Of a DNA stretch of 64,000 nt, positions 17,369-25,733 are shown piece after piece. Each line of letters starts with the position of its first letter. Position 1 is the stretch's first letter. The notes below the pieces were generated by a model. It did not search any database and was not told where the DNA came from. It saw only the letters and a list, made by a program, of their open reading frames with translations. The stretch is from Azospirillum brasilense (lineage in GTDB: Bacteria; Pseudomonadota; Alphaproteobacteria; Azospirillales; Azospirillaceae). The stretch spans positions 124,001 through 188,000 of the forward strand of contig NZ_CP032348.1 of the NCBI RefSeq assembly GCF_005222205.1, given 5' to 3'. Position numbers and translations under genes: made by a program.

Positions 17369-18502
17369 TTACTCGGGCCGGGTGCGCGCCTCGAAACGAC
17401 GGCGGTCGCTTTTGTCGCTGAGCACGAAGGCGAAGGGGCGCAGCGCGTCGATGTGGCTGAGCGCGATGGCGATCAGGACGGTCATCGGCACCGCCAGGAC
17501 GGTCCCGGCGGCCCCCCACAGCCAGCTCCACAGCAGCAGCGAACTGACGATCACCAGGGGCGAGATGGCGAGCTGCTTGCCCTCCAGCCGCGGGCCGATG
17601 AAATTGCCCATCACCTGCTCGATCACCAGCAGGCCGCCCGCGACCATCAGGGCGGTGGTCGAGCCGCCCTGGGCCAGCGCCATCAGAACGGGCAGCGCGG
17701 CCGCTCCCACCGACCCGATCACCGGGATGTAGTTCAGCAGGAAGGCCAGGAAGCCCCACAGGAACAGGAAGTCGATCCCGAACAGCGACAGCCAGCCGAT
17801 GTAGAGCGCCCCGGTGATCAGCCCCAGCGTCGTGCTGACCAGCAGGAAGCGGCGGAACTGCTGGGCGATGGCGGTGACCGCGGTGACGGTGGTGGCGCAG
17901 CGCTCCGGTCCCAGCGTCTTCACGATCTTCTCGCGCCAGACCGGCGCCTCGACCAGCATCAGCAGGGCGAGGAACAGGACGATGACCAGCGTCGAGACGG
18001 CCTCCCGCGCCGCCGTGAGCACCGACGCGACGAGGCCGGACAGCGCCTCCGCCCCGCCGCCTCCGGAGTCGCTGCCGCCGCCCGAATCGCCGCCGCCCGA
18101 ATCGCCGAGGAATTGCCCGCGCAGCCCGTCGATCCAGCCGTTTGCCTGCTGCCAGAGGCGCTGCAGCTCCTCGGCGTGGCGCGGCACCTCGCCGGCCACG
18201 CGCTGGCCGATGAACCACAGGCCTCCGGCGAAGACGGCCAGTACCAGCAGAACCGTCAGCATGGCGGCGAGCGGGCCGAGCAGGGCCAGCCGCGGCGGCA
18301 CCCGGTCGCGCACCCAGCGCCCGATCGGCGCCACGGCGACCGCCACGAAGAAGGCGCCGGCCAGCGGGATGAGCACCGGCGAGGCCGCGCCGAGGCCCCA
18401 CAGGGCGGCGAGGGCGGCCAGCAGGCCGACCAGCCAGAGGCCGAGCGTCATCCGGTCGATGGACCAGCCGCGCTCGATGTCCGCGTCCTCCCGCTGTGCC
18501 AA
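17369..18502 (-). CDS. AI-2E/PerM family transporter
   Basis: 377 residues using TTG at 18502, which has GGGGAG about 10 bases upstream; an ATG at 18451 is the alternative and would remove 17 residues. Eight membrane segments are seen. An unusual Gly/Ser-rich loop (GDSGGGDSGGGSDSGGGG, about 135-152) interrupts the periplasmic part. The family's C-terminal signature FLAFLLNYIPVIGSVGAAA and NFIGPRLEGKQLAISPLVIV (about 285-330) is intact. Members are oligomeric inner-membrane permeases; some export AI-2, others act as Na+(Li+)/H+ antiporters. No substrate can be assigned here. The neighbour on the right is divergent. Confidence 0.82.
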   Translation of the reverse strand: MAQREDADIERGWSIDRMTLGLWLVGLLAALAALWGLGAASPVLIPLAGAFFVAVAVAPIGRWVRDRVPPRLALLGPLAAMLTVLLVLAVFAGGLWFIGQRVAGEVPRHAEELQRLWQQANGWIDGLRGQFLGDSGGGDSGGGSDSGGGGAEALSGLVASVLTAAREAVSTLVIVLFLALLMLVEAPVWREKIVKTLGPERCATTVTAVTAIAQQFRRFLLVSTTLGLITGALYIGWLSLFGIDFLFLWGFLAFLLNYIPVIGSVGAAALPVLMALAQGGSTTALMVAGGLLVIEQVMGNFIGPRLEGKQLAISPLVIVSSLLLWSWLWGAAGTVLAVPMTVLIAIALSHIDALRPFAFVLSDKSDRRRFEARTRPE

Positions 18503-18707
18503 GGTCGTCTGCTCCCCGCCGTTGCGCCGCGCTGCCGGTCGGGCAGCATGAGCTTGACGCGAAACCGGCCGTGAAGTTCCGCAACGCCCCGGTCCCGGCC
18601 AGAGCGCAGAATTGCCACCGGGGGGGACGTTGCGGCGCAGCGGGGCTGCCACCAACTCACTGGGGCCGGCTCCGCCGGAGCGGGATTCAGCCTTGGGGGC
18701 ACACGCC

Positions 18708-19385
18708 ATGGACCGCATCAACACGGCTTTCCTGTTCGACCTCGACGGCACGCTGATCGACAGCGTCTACCAGCATGTGCTGGCTTGGCAGGAGGCGTTG
18801 GACCACGAGGGGATCGAGCTGTCGGTCTGGCGCATCCACCGCAAGATCGGCATGAGCGGCGGCCTGTTCGCCAACATGCTGCTGCGCGAGACCGGCCTCG
18901 CCATCAGCCCGGAACTTCTGGAGCGGCTTCGCCGCCGCCACGCCGAGGCGTTCCGCGGGCTGGCCGGGCGCGTCCGCCCGCTGCCCGGCGCGCAGGAGCT
19001 GCTGTCCCATTTGACGGCGGCGGGCATCCCCTGGGCCATCGCGACCAGCGGGCGGATCGAGACGGCGCGTTCCGGGCTGGAGGCTCTGGGCGTCGACCCG
19101 GACGAGGTGCCGGTGGTGACGCGCGACCAGGTGAAATACGCCAAGCCCGACCCCGACCTGTTCCTGGCCGCGGCGGAGCGTCTCGGCGTCCCCATCGAAA
19201 CCGCCATCGTGGTCGGCGACAGCGTGTGGGACATCCTGGCCGCGCGGCGCGCCCGCGCGCTGAGCATCGGGCTGCTGTCCGGCGGCTACGGGCAGGACGA
19301 GCTGGAGCGGGCCGGCGCCTTCCGCGTCTACGAGGACCCCGCCAGCCTGCTGGAGCATCTGGACGAGGTGGGAGGCCGACGCTGA
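18708..19385 (+). CDS. HAD-superfamily phosphatase
   Basis: 225 residues. The HAD motifs are complete: motif I FDLDGTLIDS (10-19) with the nucleophile and acid Asp, motif II IATSG (about 107-111), motif III Lys in KYAKPDPDLF (about 145-154) and motif IV VVGDSVWDI (about 168-176). The helical cap after motif I (YQHVLAWQEALDHEGIELSV) makes it a subfamily I, phosphoglycolate phosphatase/beta-phosphoglucomutase-like enzyme acting on small phosphorylated metabolites. The following lipid kinase starts within its stop codon, so the pair is translationally coupled. Confidence 0.8.
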   Translation: MDRINTAFLFDLDGTLIDSVYQHVLAWQEALDHEGIELSVWRIHRKIGMSGGLFANMLLRETGLAISPELLERLRRRHAEAFRGLAGRVRPLPGAQELLSHLTAAGIPWAIATSGRIETARSGLEALGVDPDEVPVVTRDQVKYAKPDPDLFLAAAERLGVPIETAIVVGDSVWDILAARRARALSIGLLSGGYGQDELERAGAFRVYEDPASLLEHLDEVGGRR

Positions 19386-20266
19386 GCGCCGATCGACGCC
19401 GCGCGCTGCTGATCGTCAATGGCAAGGCCCGGCAGGGGCAGCGGGCGCTCGACGACATCCGGGAGGAGGCCGCGACGGCGGGCGTCTCCCTGATCCGCGC
19501 CGAGTGCCGCGAGCGCGAGGACATCGCCGAGGCGATCCGCGCCCATGCCGCCTCCGTGGACATGGTCATCATCGGCGGCGGCGACGGCACGCTGAACGCC
19601 GCCGCTCCGGCTCTGGCCGACACCGGCCTGCCGCTCGCCATCCTGCCGATGGGCACGGCCAACGATCTGGCGCGCACGCTGGGCATTCCCCTGGACCTGC
19701 GGGGGGCGGCGAAGCTGGCGGTCAGCGGTCCGATCCGCCGGATCGACCTGGGCGAGGTCAACGGCGTGGCCTTCTTCAACGTCGCCAGCATCGGCCTCAG
19801 CGTCGAGCTGGCCCGTGAGCTGACGCGCGAGATGAAGCGGCGCTGGGGCGTGTTCGGCTACGCCGTGGCGGCCTTCCGCGTGGCGCGGCGCATGGCGCCC
19901 TTCCGCGCCGAGATCCGCATCAACGGGACGCGGCACCGCGTCAAGTCGGTGCAGATCGGCGTCGGCAACGGGCGCCATTACGGCGGCGGCATGACCGTGC
20001 AGGAGAACGCCGCCCCCGACGACGGGCAACTGGACGTCTACAGCATCGACCTGCGCGGCTGGTGGGAGTGGCCCCTGCTGTACCCGGACTTCCGCCGCGG
20101 GCGGCATGGCCATTGGAAGAACGTCCACGCCTGGTACGGGCAGGAGGTGGAGATCACCACCCGCCACCGCCGCCCGGTGAACACGGACGGCGACATCACC
20201 ACCCACACCCCGGCGCGCTTCCGCGTGCGGCCGGGAGCCGTCGCGGTGATCGCGCCGCCGCGGTGA
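19382..20266 (+). CDS. Diacylglycerol/lipid kinase family protein (YegS/BmrU type)
   Basis: 294 residues. The catalytic GGGDGT motif is in MVIIGGGDGTLNAAAPALAD (about 60-80), followed by LPMGTANDLARTLGIP, GVAFFNVASIGLSVE and IGVGNGRHYGGGMTV, all DAGK-domain signatures. It would phosphorylate a membrane lipid or related alcohol at the inner leaflet. No ATG, GTG or TTG fits the start: the frame is open through the upstream HAD gene, and the best site is CTG at 19382, which overlaps the HAD stop (CTGA) and has GGGAGG 6 bases upstream. A CTG start is unusual; the first conserved residues (RRALLIVNGKARQG) begin only five codons later. Confidence 0.78.
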   Translation: MSADRRRALLIVNGKARQGQRALDDIREEAATAGVSLIRAECREREDIAEAIRAHAASVDMVIIGGGDGTLNAAAPALADTGLPLAILPMGTANDLARTLGIPLDLRGAAKLAVSGPIRRIDLGEVNGVAFFNVASIGLSVELARELTREMKRRWGVFGYAVAAFRVARRMAPFRAEIRINGTRHRVKSVQIGVGNGRHYGGGMTVQENAAPDDGQLDVYSIDLRGWWEWPLLYPDFRRGRHGHWKNVHAWYGQEVEITTRHRRPVNTDGDITTHTPARFRVRPGAVAVIAPPR

Positions 20267-20294
20267 GGCAAGGGAGGCTCCTCCCGGATGGCCG

Positions 20295-20328
20295 CAAAAA
20301 AAGCCGGGCGCCCCTGCGGACGCCCGGC
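20295..20328 (-). terminator. Intrinsic terminator of the kdu operon
   Basis: Read on the minus strand, GCCGGGCG pairs with CGCCCGGC (stem 20303-20310 and 20321-20328) and is followed directly by seven T residues (the A-run at 20296-20302 on plus). It lies about 30 bases after the kduD stop, so it ends the regulator-kduI-kduD transcript. Confidence 0.85.
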
Positions 20329-20356
20329 CATCGTCACCGAACCGGCAACCCCCGCC

Positions 20357-21121
20357 TCAGCGGGCGAGCCAGCCGCCGTCCACCGGCAGGATCGTGCCGT
20401 GGACATAGTCCGACGCGTCGGAGGCCAGGAACACCGCCGGGCCGCCCATGTCGGCGGGAACGCTCCAGCGGCCCGCCGGGATGCGGCCCAGGATCTCCGC
20501 GCTGCGCTGCTCGTCGGCGCGGATCGCCGCCGTGTTGTTGGTGGCGACGTAGCCCGGCGCGATGGCGTTCACGTTGATGCCCTTGCCCGCCCATTCGTTG
20601 GCGAGCAGGCGGGTGATGCCGGCCACGCCGCTCTTGGAGGCGGTGTAGGAGGGCACGCGGATGCCGCCCTGGAAGGACAGCATGGAGGCGATGTTGATGA
20701 TCTTGCCCTTGCGGCCCTGGCCGATGGCGTAGCGCCCGAAGGCCTGGCAGAGGAAGAAGACCGTCTTGATGTTGATGTTCATCACGAGGTCCCAGTCGGC
20801 CTCGGTGAAGTCCACGGCGTCGGCGCGGCGGATCATGCCGGCGTTGTTGACCAGGATGTCCAGCCCGCCGAGCGTGCCCACCGCCTCCTCCACCAGACCC
20901 TGCACCGGGGCGATGCTGGTCAGGTCGGCGGTCATGGCGTGGAAGCGGCGGCCCGCGGCCTCGACGAGAGCCTTGGTCTCGTCCAGGGGAATGACGTCCA
21001 CCGCGGCGATGTCGGCGCCGGCCTGGGCCAGCGCCAGGGCGATGCCCTGGCCGATGCCGGTGTGGGCGCCGGTCACCAGGGCGACCTTGCCGGTGAGATC
21101 GAAGGGATGTGCCTGAGCCAT
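20357..21121 (-). CDS. kduD: 2-dehydro-3-deoxy-D-gluconate 5-dehydrogenase
   Basis: 254 residues, a classical short-chain dehydrogenase. The cofactor motif TGAHTGIGQGIA is at 18-29, NNAGMIRRADAVDF near 92, and the Ser-Tyr-Lys triad around IASMLSFQGGIRVPSYTASK. SYTASKSGVAGITRLLANEW and APGYVATNNTAA are typical for KduD/gluconate-5-dehydrogenase enzymes. KduD reduces 2,5-diketo-3-deoxygluconate to 2-keto-3-deoxygluconate (KDG) in uronate/pectin breakdown. The adjacent kduI gene, which makes its substrate, strongly favours KduD over other gluconate dehydrogenases. It is the last gene of the operon, 45 bases after kduI. Confidence 0.88.
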   Translation of the reverse strand: MAQAHPFDLTGKVALVTGAHTGIGQGIALALAQAGADIAAVDVIPLDETKALVEAAGRRFHAMTADLTSIAPVQGLVEEAVGTLGGLDILVNNAGMIRRADAVDFTEADWDLVMNINIKTVFFLCQAFGRYAIGQGRKGKIINIASMLSFQGGIRVPSYTASKSGVAGITRLLANEWAGKGINVNAIAPGYVATNNTAAIRADEQRSAEILGRIPAGRWSVPADMGGPAVFLASDASDYVHGTILPVDGGWLAR

Positions 21122-21166
21122 TGTCCTGCTCCTTATTCTTGGGCTCTTATTCTTGGCGCGCGGGGA

Positions 21167-22003
21167 TCAGCGCAGGTCTTCCATGGGGATGAAGTCCATG
21201 TCGGTGAAGTCCTGGTTGTCGCCGGCCATGGCCCAGATGAAGGTGTAGTTGCGGGTGCCGACGCCGGAGTGGATCGACCAGCTCGGCGAGATCACCGCCT
21301 GCTCGTTGGCGACGACGATGTGGCGCGTCTCGGTGGGCTCGCCCATGAAGTGGAAGACGCGGGCCGGCTCCGGCAGGTCGAAGTAGAAATAGACCTCGCA
21401 GCGCCGGTCGTGCGTGTGGCACGGCATGGTGTTCCACATGTTGTTCGGCTTCAGCACGGTCATGCCGAGCACGAGCTGCGCGGTGCGGCAGACGTCCGGG
21501 TGGATCATCTGGTAGATGGTGCGCTCGTTCGACTGGGCCGGATCGCCCATGTGCACGGCCTTGGCCTGCGCGATGGAGATCTTCATCGTCTCGAAGCGGG
21601 CGTGGGCCGGGGCGCTGTTCAGGTAGAACTTCGCCGGGTTGGCCGGGTCCAGGCTCTCGAAACGGACGTCCAGGCTGCCCATGGTGATGTAGAGGCAGTC
21701 GCGCGGGGCCAGCTCGAACACCGCGCCGTCCACCGTGATGCGGCCCGGGCCGCCGACGTTGACGGCGCCCAGCTCGCGCCGGTCGAGGAAGTTGGCCGAG
21801 CCGATGGCCTTGGCCGACTCCAGCTTCAGCGGGCCGGACACCGGCATGGCGCCGCCGACCACGAAGCGGTCGATGTGGCTGTAGGTCAGGACGATGTCGT
21901 CCGCCTCGAAGATGGACGGGACGAGGAAATGGTCGCGCAGCTTGGTGGTGTCGTAGTTGCGGACGTCATCCTGGTGTGACGCGTGGCGGACGGTGATCTT
22001 CAT
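21167..22003 (-). CDS. kduI: 5-dehydro-4-deoxy-D-glucuronate isomerase
   Basis: 278 residues, the exact family size. The zinc-binding cupin motif MPCHTHDRRCEVYFYFDL supplies two His and a Glu; the last His is near WSIHSGVGTRNYTFIWAM. NTMPCHTHDR and GDNQDFTDMDFIPMEDLR are KduI hallmarks. KduI isomerises 5-keto-4-deoxyuronate, the product of unsaturated galacturonide cleavage, to 2,5-diketo-3-deoxygluconate, the KduD substrate, in the cytoplasm. It lies between the GntR regulator and kduD, all in one direction. Confidence 0.93.
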   Translation of the reverse strand: MKITVRHASHQDDVRNYDTTKLRDHFLVPSIFEADDIVLTYSHIDRFVVGGAMPVSGPLKLESAKAIGSANFLDRRELGAVNVGGPGRITVDGAVFELAPRDCLYITMGSLDVRFESLDPANPAKFYLNSAPAHARFETMKISIAQAKAVHMGDPAQSNERTIYQMIHPDVCRTAQLVLGMTVLKPNNMWNTMPCHTHDRRCEVYFYFDLPEPARVFHFMGEPTETRHIVVANEQAVISPSWSIHSGVGTRNYTFIWAMAGDNQDFTDMDFIPMEDLR

Positions 22004-22048
22004 GGCGGTATCCTCGTTTGCGTTTTTCGGGGCCGGTCGGCGGCCAAT

Positions 22049-22801
22049 TCAGGGTCCAGTGAAGAAGAACGGGTTCGCCCCCTGGGCCTGGGGGATCGAG
22101 GTCAGCAGGCCGTCGAGGTGGACGGCCATGCGGTCGGCGGCCAGCGCCGGGTCGGCGTCGGCGATGGCGTCCACGATCGCCGCATGCTCGGCCAGCACAT
22201 GGGTGAGGCGCCCCGGCTCCGGCAGGGTCAGGCGGCGGTAGCGGTCGACCTGCACCTTCACCTGCTGCGCCATGCTCCACAGGCCGGGATAGCCGGCGAT
22301 CTCGGCGATCAGGGCGTGGAAGCGCTCGTCGGCCTCGTGGAAGGCGTTGAGGTCGCCGTCCTCCACCGTCTCCTGCTGGAGCAGCAGGTTGGCGCGCAGG
22401 CCGGCGATCTGGCTGCCGGTGGCGCGCTGCGCCGCGTAGCGGACGGCGGTGCCCTCCAGCGAGGTGCGGATGACGATGGCCTCGGGCAGGGCGTTCACCG
22501 GGATGCGGGCGACGAAGGTGCCGACCTGCGGGAAGATCTCGATCAGCCCCTCGTCGGCCAGCCGCTGCAGCGCCTCGCGCACCGGGGTGCGGCTGACGCC
22601 GAAGGCTTCGGCGATGTGCTTCTCGATGATGGGCTCGCCCGGATTGCGGCGCATCTCCACGATCTCGGCGCGCAGCGACCGGTGGATCGCCGCCATGGTT
22701 GAGGCGCCCCGCGCCGGCCCGCGGGCCGGCTTCACCGCGCTCCGCTGGGGGGCGGGACGATCGCTGCTGGCGTCGGGCGTCGGGGTGGTCGGCATGTCCA
22801 T
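22049..22801 (-). CDS. GntR/FadR-family regulator of the kdu/kdg genes
   Basis: 250 residues. After a disordered 35-residue head, the winged helix (about 38-105) contains IIEKHIAEAFGVSRTPVREA and LQRLADEGLIEIFPQVGTFV, the GntR signature. The C-terminal all-helical FCD domain (about 115-240) has the metal/effector residues spread over LNAFHEADERFHALIAEIAG and VLAEHAAIVDAIADADPALA (Asp and His positions). Such regulators bind sugar acids. It heads the kduI-kduD operon, and an AT-rich operator-like site (22841-22856) lies just upstream of its own start and again before kdgT and gap. It is the best candidate repressor for all three, with KDG or another uronate intermediate as inducer (inference). 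Confidence 0.85.
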   Translation of the reverse strand: MDMPTTPTPDASSDRPAPQRSAVKPARGPARGASTMAAIHRSLRAEIVEMRRNPGEPIIEKHIAEAFGVSRTPVREALQRLADEGLIEIFPQVGTFVARIPVNALPEAIVIRTSLEGTAVRYAAQRATGSQIAGLRANLLLQQETVEDGDLNAFHEADERFHALIAEIAGYPGLWSMAQQVKVQVDRYRRLTLPEPGRLTHVLAEHAAIVDAIADADPALAADRMAVHLDGLLTSIPQAQGANPFFFTGP

Positions 22802-22840
22802 GGCTGCACCTGTTGCGCCGGCTCGGCCGGTCCTGGGAGC

Positions 22841-22856
22841 ATATTAGTATATCAGT
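22841..22856. promoter_or_regulatory. Operator-like site A (regulator-kduI-kduD promoter)
   Basis: ATATTAGTATATCAGT lies 40-52 bases upstream of the GntR-family start. The core TTAGTATATCAG matches the cores CTAGTATATCAG at 24131 and CTAGTATATTAG at 25870, each in an otherwise GC-rich setting. It is a partial palindrome (CT-x-x-TATA-x-x-AG) and is inferred to be the binding site of the GntR-family regulator, giving autoregulation. Confidence 0.6.
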
Positions 22857-22866
22857 GCCGGGGTGC

Positions 22867-22901
22867 AAGCCGGAAATCGCGGGGTCCGCAATCTCCGGCT
22901 T
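22867..22901. terminator. Hairpin after kdgT
   Basis: A 16-base arm (22867-22882, AAGCCGGAAATCGCGG) pairs with 22886-22901 with two mismatches around a 3-base loop. It lies between the kdgT stop and operator site A. On the minus strand no T-run follows, so it could terminate kdgT weakly or insulate the downstream promoter. Confidence 0.45.
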
Positions 22902-22937
22902 TTGCCTTGGGATGGGGCGGCGCCCAGCCGGGCGCCG

Positions 22938-23960
22938 TCACTCGGCGGGGGCGGGCTGGACCGGCAGGGGCTGGGCTTCGGCGTTTTTCTGGGCTTCCAG
23001 ATAGCGCGGGGAGAGGACGCCGAACCGGCGGGCCCACCAGGCGGTCAGGATCGGCGTGAGCAGCGAGGTGACGACGACGCTGGTGGCGACCAGGGCGGTG
23101 GCGGCCGGGGCGCTCGGCGCGAAGCTCGGCTCGATGGAGGCGATGATCGGCGGGACCGTCACGGCCGCACCGGCGGTGGAAGCGGCGCCGATTCCGGCGG
23201 TGCCGTTGCCCTTGGCGAGCAGGACGTCGGCGACGACCAGCGTGAAGCCGGTGATGGCGATGACCGAGAGGCCAAGGACGATGCCGAGCAGGCCGGTGTT
23301 CAGGATGACCGCGAAGTTCAGGTTGTTGCCGAGCGCGAAGGCGAAGAAGGGCACCATCACCGGCACGGCCTGGCCGAAGAACTTGCGGAACTCCTGGTCC
23401 AGGTTGCCGAGGGCGAAGCCGATCAGGAAGGGCAGCAGGGCGCCGACCATGGTTTGCCAGGGGAAGGCGGCCAGACCGGCCAGACCCAGCGTCGCCATCG
23501 TCATGAAGGGGCCGGATTCCAGGCACATCAGGCAGAAGGCGCCGGATTCCTCCTTGGTGCCGTACTGCTGCATCAGCGCCATGTACATGCCGCCGTTGGT
23601 GTCGTTCATGGCGGCGATGATCGCCAGCACCGACAGGCCGGTGAAGAAGCCCGAGCTGACGCCCTCGTGCGGGATGAACCAGGAGGCGATGATGCCCATG
23701 GTGGCGGCGGTGAGGATCTTCACGGAGACGAGCACGCCGCTCTTGCGCAGGACCAGCGGGGTGGCCTTCAGGCTGATGCTGGCGCCGATGCAGAAGAACC
23801 AGACGGAGAGGATCGGCAGGGTGCCGGTGATCAGGCCGTTGGTGAAGGACCCGAAGAACTTGCCCGTGTTCGGCGCGAAGGTGTTCAGGCAGGCGCCGAG
23901 GAACAGGGGCAGGATCATCATGCCGCCGGGAATGCGGTCGATCCGGGATTTGATGTTCAT
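22938..23960 (-). CDS. kdgT: 2-keto-3-deoxygluconate permease
   Basis: 340 residues from ATG 23960 (MNIKSRIDRIPGGMMILPLF). About ten membrane segments. The start, LGACLNTFAPNTGKFFGSFT, MNDTNGGMYMALMQQYG and GIGAASTAGAAVTVPPIIAS are KdgT-family signatures. KdgT imports KDG with protons across the inner membrane, feeding the same intermediate that KduI/KduD make inside the cell. The gene stands alone but has the shared operator motif (site B) about 170 bases upstream of its start, so it is expected to be co-regulated with kduI-kduD. KDG kinase and KDPG aldolase genes are not in the window. Confidence 0.92.
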   Translation of the reverse strand: MNIKSRIDRIPGGMMILPLFLGACLNTFAPNTGKFFGSFTNGLITGTLPILSVWFFCIGASISLKATPLVLRKSGVLVSVKILTAATMGIIASWFIPHEGVSSGFFTGLSVLAIIAAMNDTNGGMYMALMQQYGTKEESGAFCLMCLESGPFMTMATLGLAGLAAFPWQTMVGALLPFLIGFALGNLDQEFRKFFGQAVPVMVPFFAFALGNNLNFAVILNTGLLGIVLGLSVIAITGFTLVVADVLLAKGNGTAGIGAASTAGAAVTVPPIIASIEPSFAPSAPAATALVATSVVVTSLLTPILTAWWARRFGVLSPRYLEAQKNAEAQPLPVQPAPAE

Positions 23961-24125
23961 AGTCGGTACTCCTGGGGCGGTCCGACTGGGCCGTCGATGG
24001 AAAGTCCGGGGTGGTGGCTGCCGGTTGCGGCGCATGGAGGGGGAGCGTGCCGCGCATCCCCTGCGGGAGCGGCGCCGGTCCGGTGGCCGTCGGGCCTGTC
24101 CAGGGATCGCGCCGTCGATGTCGTG

Positions 24126-24142
24126 GATACTAGTATATCAGC
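24126..24142. promoter_or_regulatory. Operator-like site B (kdgT promoter)
   Basis: GATACTAGTATATCAGC includes the perfect 10-base palindrome ATACTAGTAT (24127-24136) and the shared 12-base core CTAGTATATCAG. It lies in the spacer between kdgT and the unknown gene ending at 24156, about 170 bases before the kdgT start, in a GC-rich background. Confidence 0.6.
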
Positions 24143-24155
24143 GCTGCGACGCAAG

Positions 24156-24527
24156 TCAGGAGAACTGCGTATCCCGCCGGCTGACATTCTGTCGCACGTC
24201 CTGGGGTGGTGGCTCGGCGCTGCCGCTCGCGTGCGTCGGGGCGACCCTTCCCGTGTCGGAAAGCGCAAGCGTGGCAACGGCTTGCAGCGCCTCGTGGACG
24301 CGGTGATAGGCGGCCTCGATGCGCTGGATGGCCTCCTCGGCGGCGGCCAGCCGGGCGGTTTCCCGGAACAGGGCGAGGGCGGTGCGGCCGAAATCCTCGA
24401 AGCGCGCGTGCAAGCCGTGGTCGTCCAGGGCGAAGACCGGCGTGGTCAGGAAGGCCCGCCGCAGGGCGTCGGCGTCGCGCTCCAGGGCGGCGATGCGCGC
24501 GGTCGGCAGGTCGGAGGTCCGGGGCAT
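24156..24527 (-). CDS. Hypothetical helical protein
   Basis: 123 residues, not recognised. It is mostly helical (ARIAALERDADALRRAFLTT, ETARLAAAEEAIQRIEAAYH) with a disordered tail (GRVAPTHASGSAEPPPQDVR) and no signal peptide or membrane helix. It sits between gap/repeat sequence and kdgT on the same strand, but site B and 195 bases separate it from kdgT, so cotranscription is uncertain. Codon usage resembles the neighbours, which supports it as a real gene. Confidence 0.5.
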   Translation of the reverse strand: MPRTSDLPTARIAALERDADALRRAFLTTPVFALDDHGLHARFEDFGRTALALFRETARLAAAEEAIQRIEAAYHRVHEALQAVATLALSDTGRVAPTHASGSAEPPPQDVRQNVSRRDTQFS

Positions 24528-24602
24528 GCCGCGGCTCCTTCAGAGGGTGTTTTCAAAAAACGGGGTTTGAAAACTGGTATTTTAGTTTTTGTGGGGGCCG
24601 CG

Positions 24603-24708
24603 TTGCCCCCACCCTAACCCTCCCCCGCTGTCGCAGGGGAGGGGACTGCCGCCGCTTCGCGGAAGGCACCCTCTCCCGCGTCAGCGGGGGAGGGCCGGGG
24701 TGGGGGCA
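24603..24708. repeat. Dispersed GC-rich intergenic palindrome, second copy
   Basis: Outer arms TTGCCCCCACCCTAACCCTC (from 24603) and its complement ending at 24708 bracket a 106-base element that also contains internal inverted segments (CGCAGGGGAGGGG / CCCTCTCCCGCG). The words ACCCTCCCCCGCT and AGCGGGGGAGGG are shared with 9964-10034. It lies between gap (stop at 24726) and the preceding gene, so it follows the gap transcript as a transcription end or REP-like element. Confidence 0.65.
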
Positions 24709-24725
24709 AAACCGGAACCGTCACG

Positions 24726-25733
24726 TTACTTCGCGTTGGCCATGGCGACGGCGGTGTCGCTCATGCGGTTGGAGAAGCCCCACTCGTTGTCGTACCAGGT
24801 CATGATGCGGACGAAGTTGCCGTCGATGACCTTGGTCTCGTTCAGCGCGAAGATCGAGCTGTGCGGGTCGTGGTTGAAGTCGGTGGAGACCAGATCCTCG
24901 GTGTAGGCGCCCAGGATGCCCTTGAGCGGGCCGTTGGCGGCCTCGCTGATCGCCTTGGTGATCTCCTCCACCGAGGTGGCGCGCTTGGCGGTGAACTTGA
25001 AGTCGACGACCGAGACGTTCGGCGTCGGCACGCGCATGGCGGTGCCGTCCAGCTTGCCCTTCAGCTCGGGCAGCACCTTGCCCACCGCCTTGGCGGCGCC
25101 GGTCGAGGTCGGGATCATGTTCAGCGCCGCGGCGCGGGCGCGGTGCAGGTCCTTGTGGTTGGTGTCGACGATGCGCTGATCCCCCGTGTAGGAGTGGATC
25201 GTCGTCATGAAGCCCTTCTCGATGCCGATCAGCTTGTTCAGCACGAAGGCCACCGGGGCCAGGCAGTTCGTCGTGCACGACGCGTTGGAGACGATGCGGT
25301 GCTCGGCCTTGAGCTGGTCGTGGTTGACGCCGTAGACCACCGTGATGTCCTCGTCGGTGGCCGGAGCGGAGATCAGCACCTTCTCGGCACCCGCCTCCAG
25401 ATGCTTGGCGGCGTCGGCGCGCTTGGTGAAGATGCCCGAGCATTCCATGGCGATCTGGATGCCCAGATCCTTCCACGGCAGCTTGGCCGGGTCACGCTCC
25501 TGCACGACCTTGATCGAGTGGCCGTTGACGATCAGCTCGCCGTCGCGGGTCTCGATGGTGCCGGGGAAACGGCCGTGGACGCTGTCGTACTTCAGCAGGT
25601 GGGTGTTGGCCTTGAGGTCGGCCAGGTCGTTGATCGCCACGACCTCCACGTCATTGCGGCCGCTCTCGTAGATGGCCCGCAGAACCAGACGGCCGATGCG
25701 GCCAAAACCGTTGATCGCTACCTTCACGGACAT
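24726..25733 (-). CDS. gap: Type I glyceraldehyde-3-phosphate dehydrogenase
   Basis: 335 residues. NAD-binding start VKVAINGFGRIGRLVLRA, catalytic Cys153 in SNASCTTNCLAP (149-160), the phosphate-binding SYTGDQRIVD and the C-terminal WYDNEWGFSNRM are all present. It oxidises glyceraldehyde-3-phosphate to 1,3-bisphosphoglycerate in lower glycolysis. Here it is not next to pgk or tkt, but directly upstream lies the same operator motif found before kdgT and the kdu operon. Since KDPG cleavage yields pyruvate and glyceraldehyde-3-phosphate, regulation by the uronate regulator would make metabolic sense. A second gap copy elsewhere would be expected for central metabolism (not visible). Confidence 0.95.
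   Translation of the reverse strand: MSVKVAINGFGRIGRLVLRAIYESGRNDVEVVAINDLADLKANTHLLKYDSVHGRFPGTIETRDGELIVNGHSIKVVQERDPAKLPWKDLGIQIAMECSGIFTKRADAAKHLEAGAEKVLISAPATDEDITVVYGVNHDQLKAEHRIVSNASCTTNCLAPVAFVLNKLIGIEKGFMTTIHSYTGDQRIVDTNHKDLHRARAAALNMIPTSTGAAKAVGKVLPELKGKLDGTAMRVPTPNVSVVDFKFTAKRATSVEEITKAISEAANGPLKGILGAYTEDLVSTDFNHDPHSSIFALNETKVIDGNFVRIMTWYDNEWGFSNRMSDTAVAMANAK

Noticed and set aside
17300..18574. 424-codon plus-strand frame
   Set aside because: Antisense to the AI-2E-type permease; Gln/His/Arg shadow composition.
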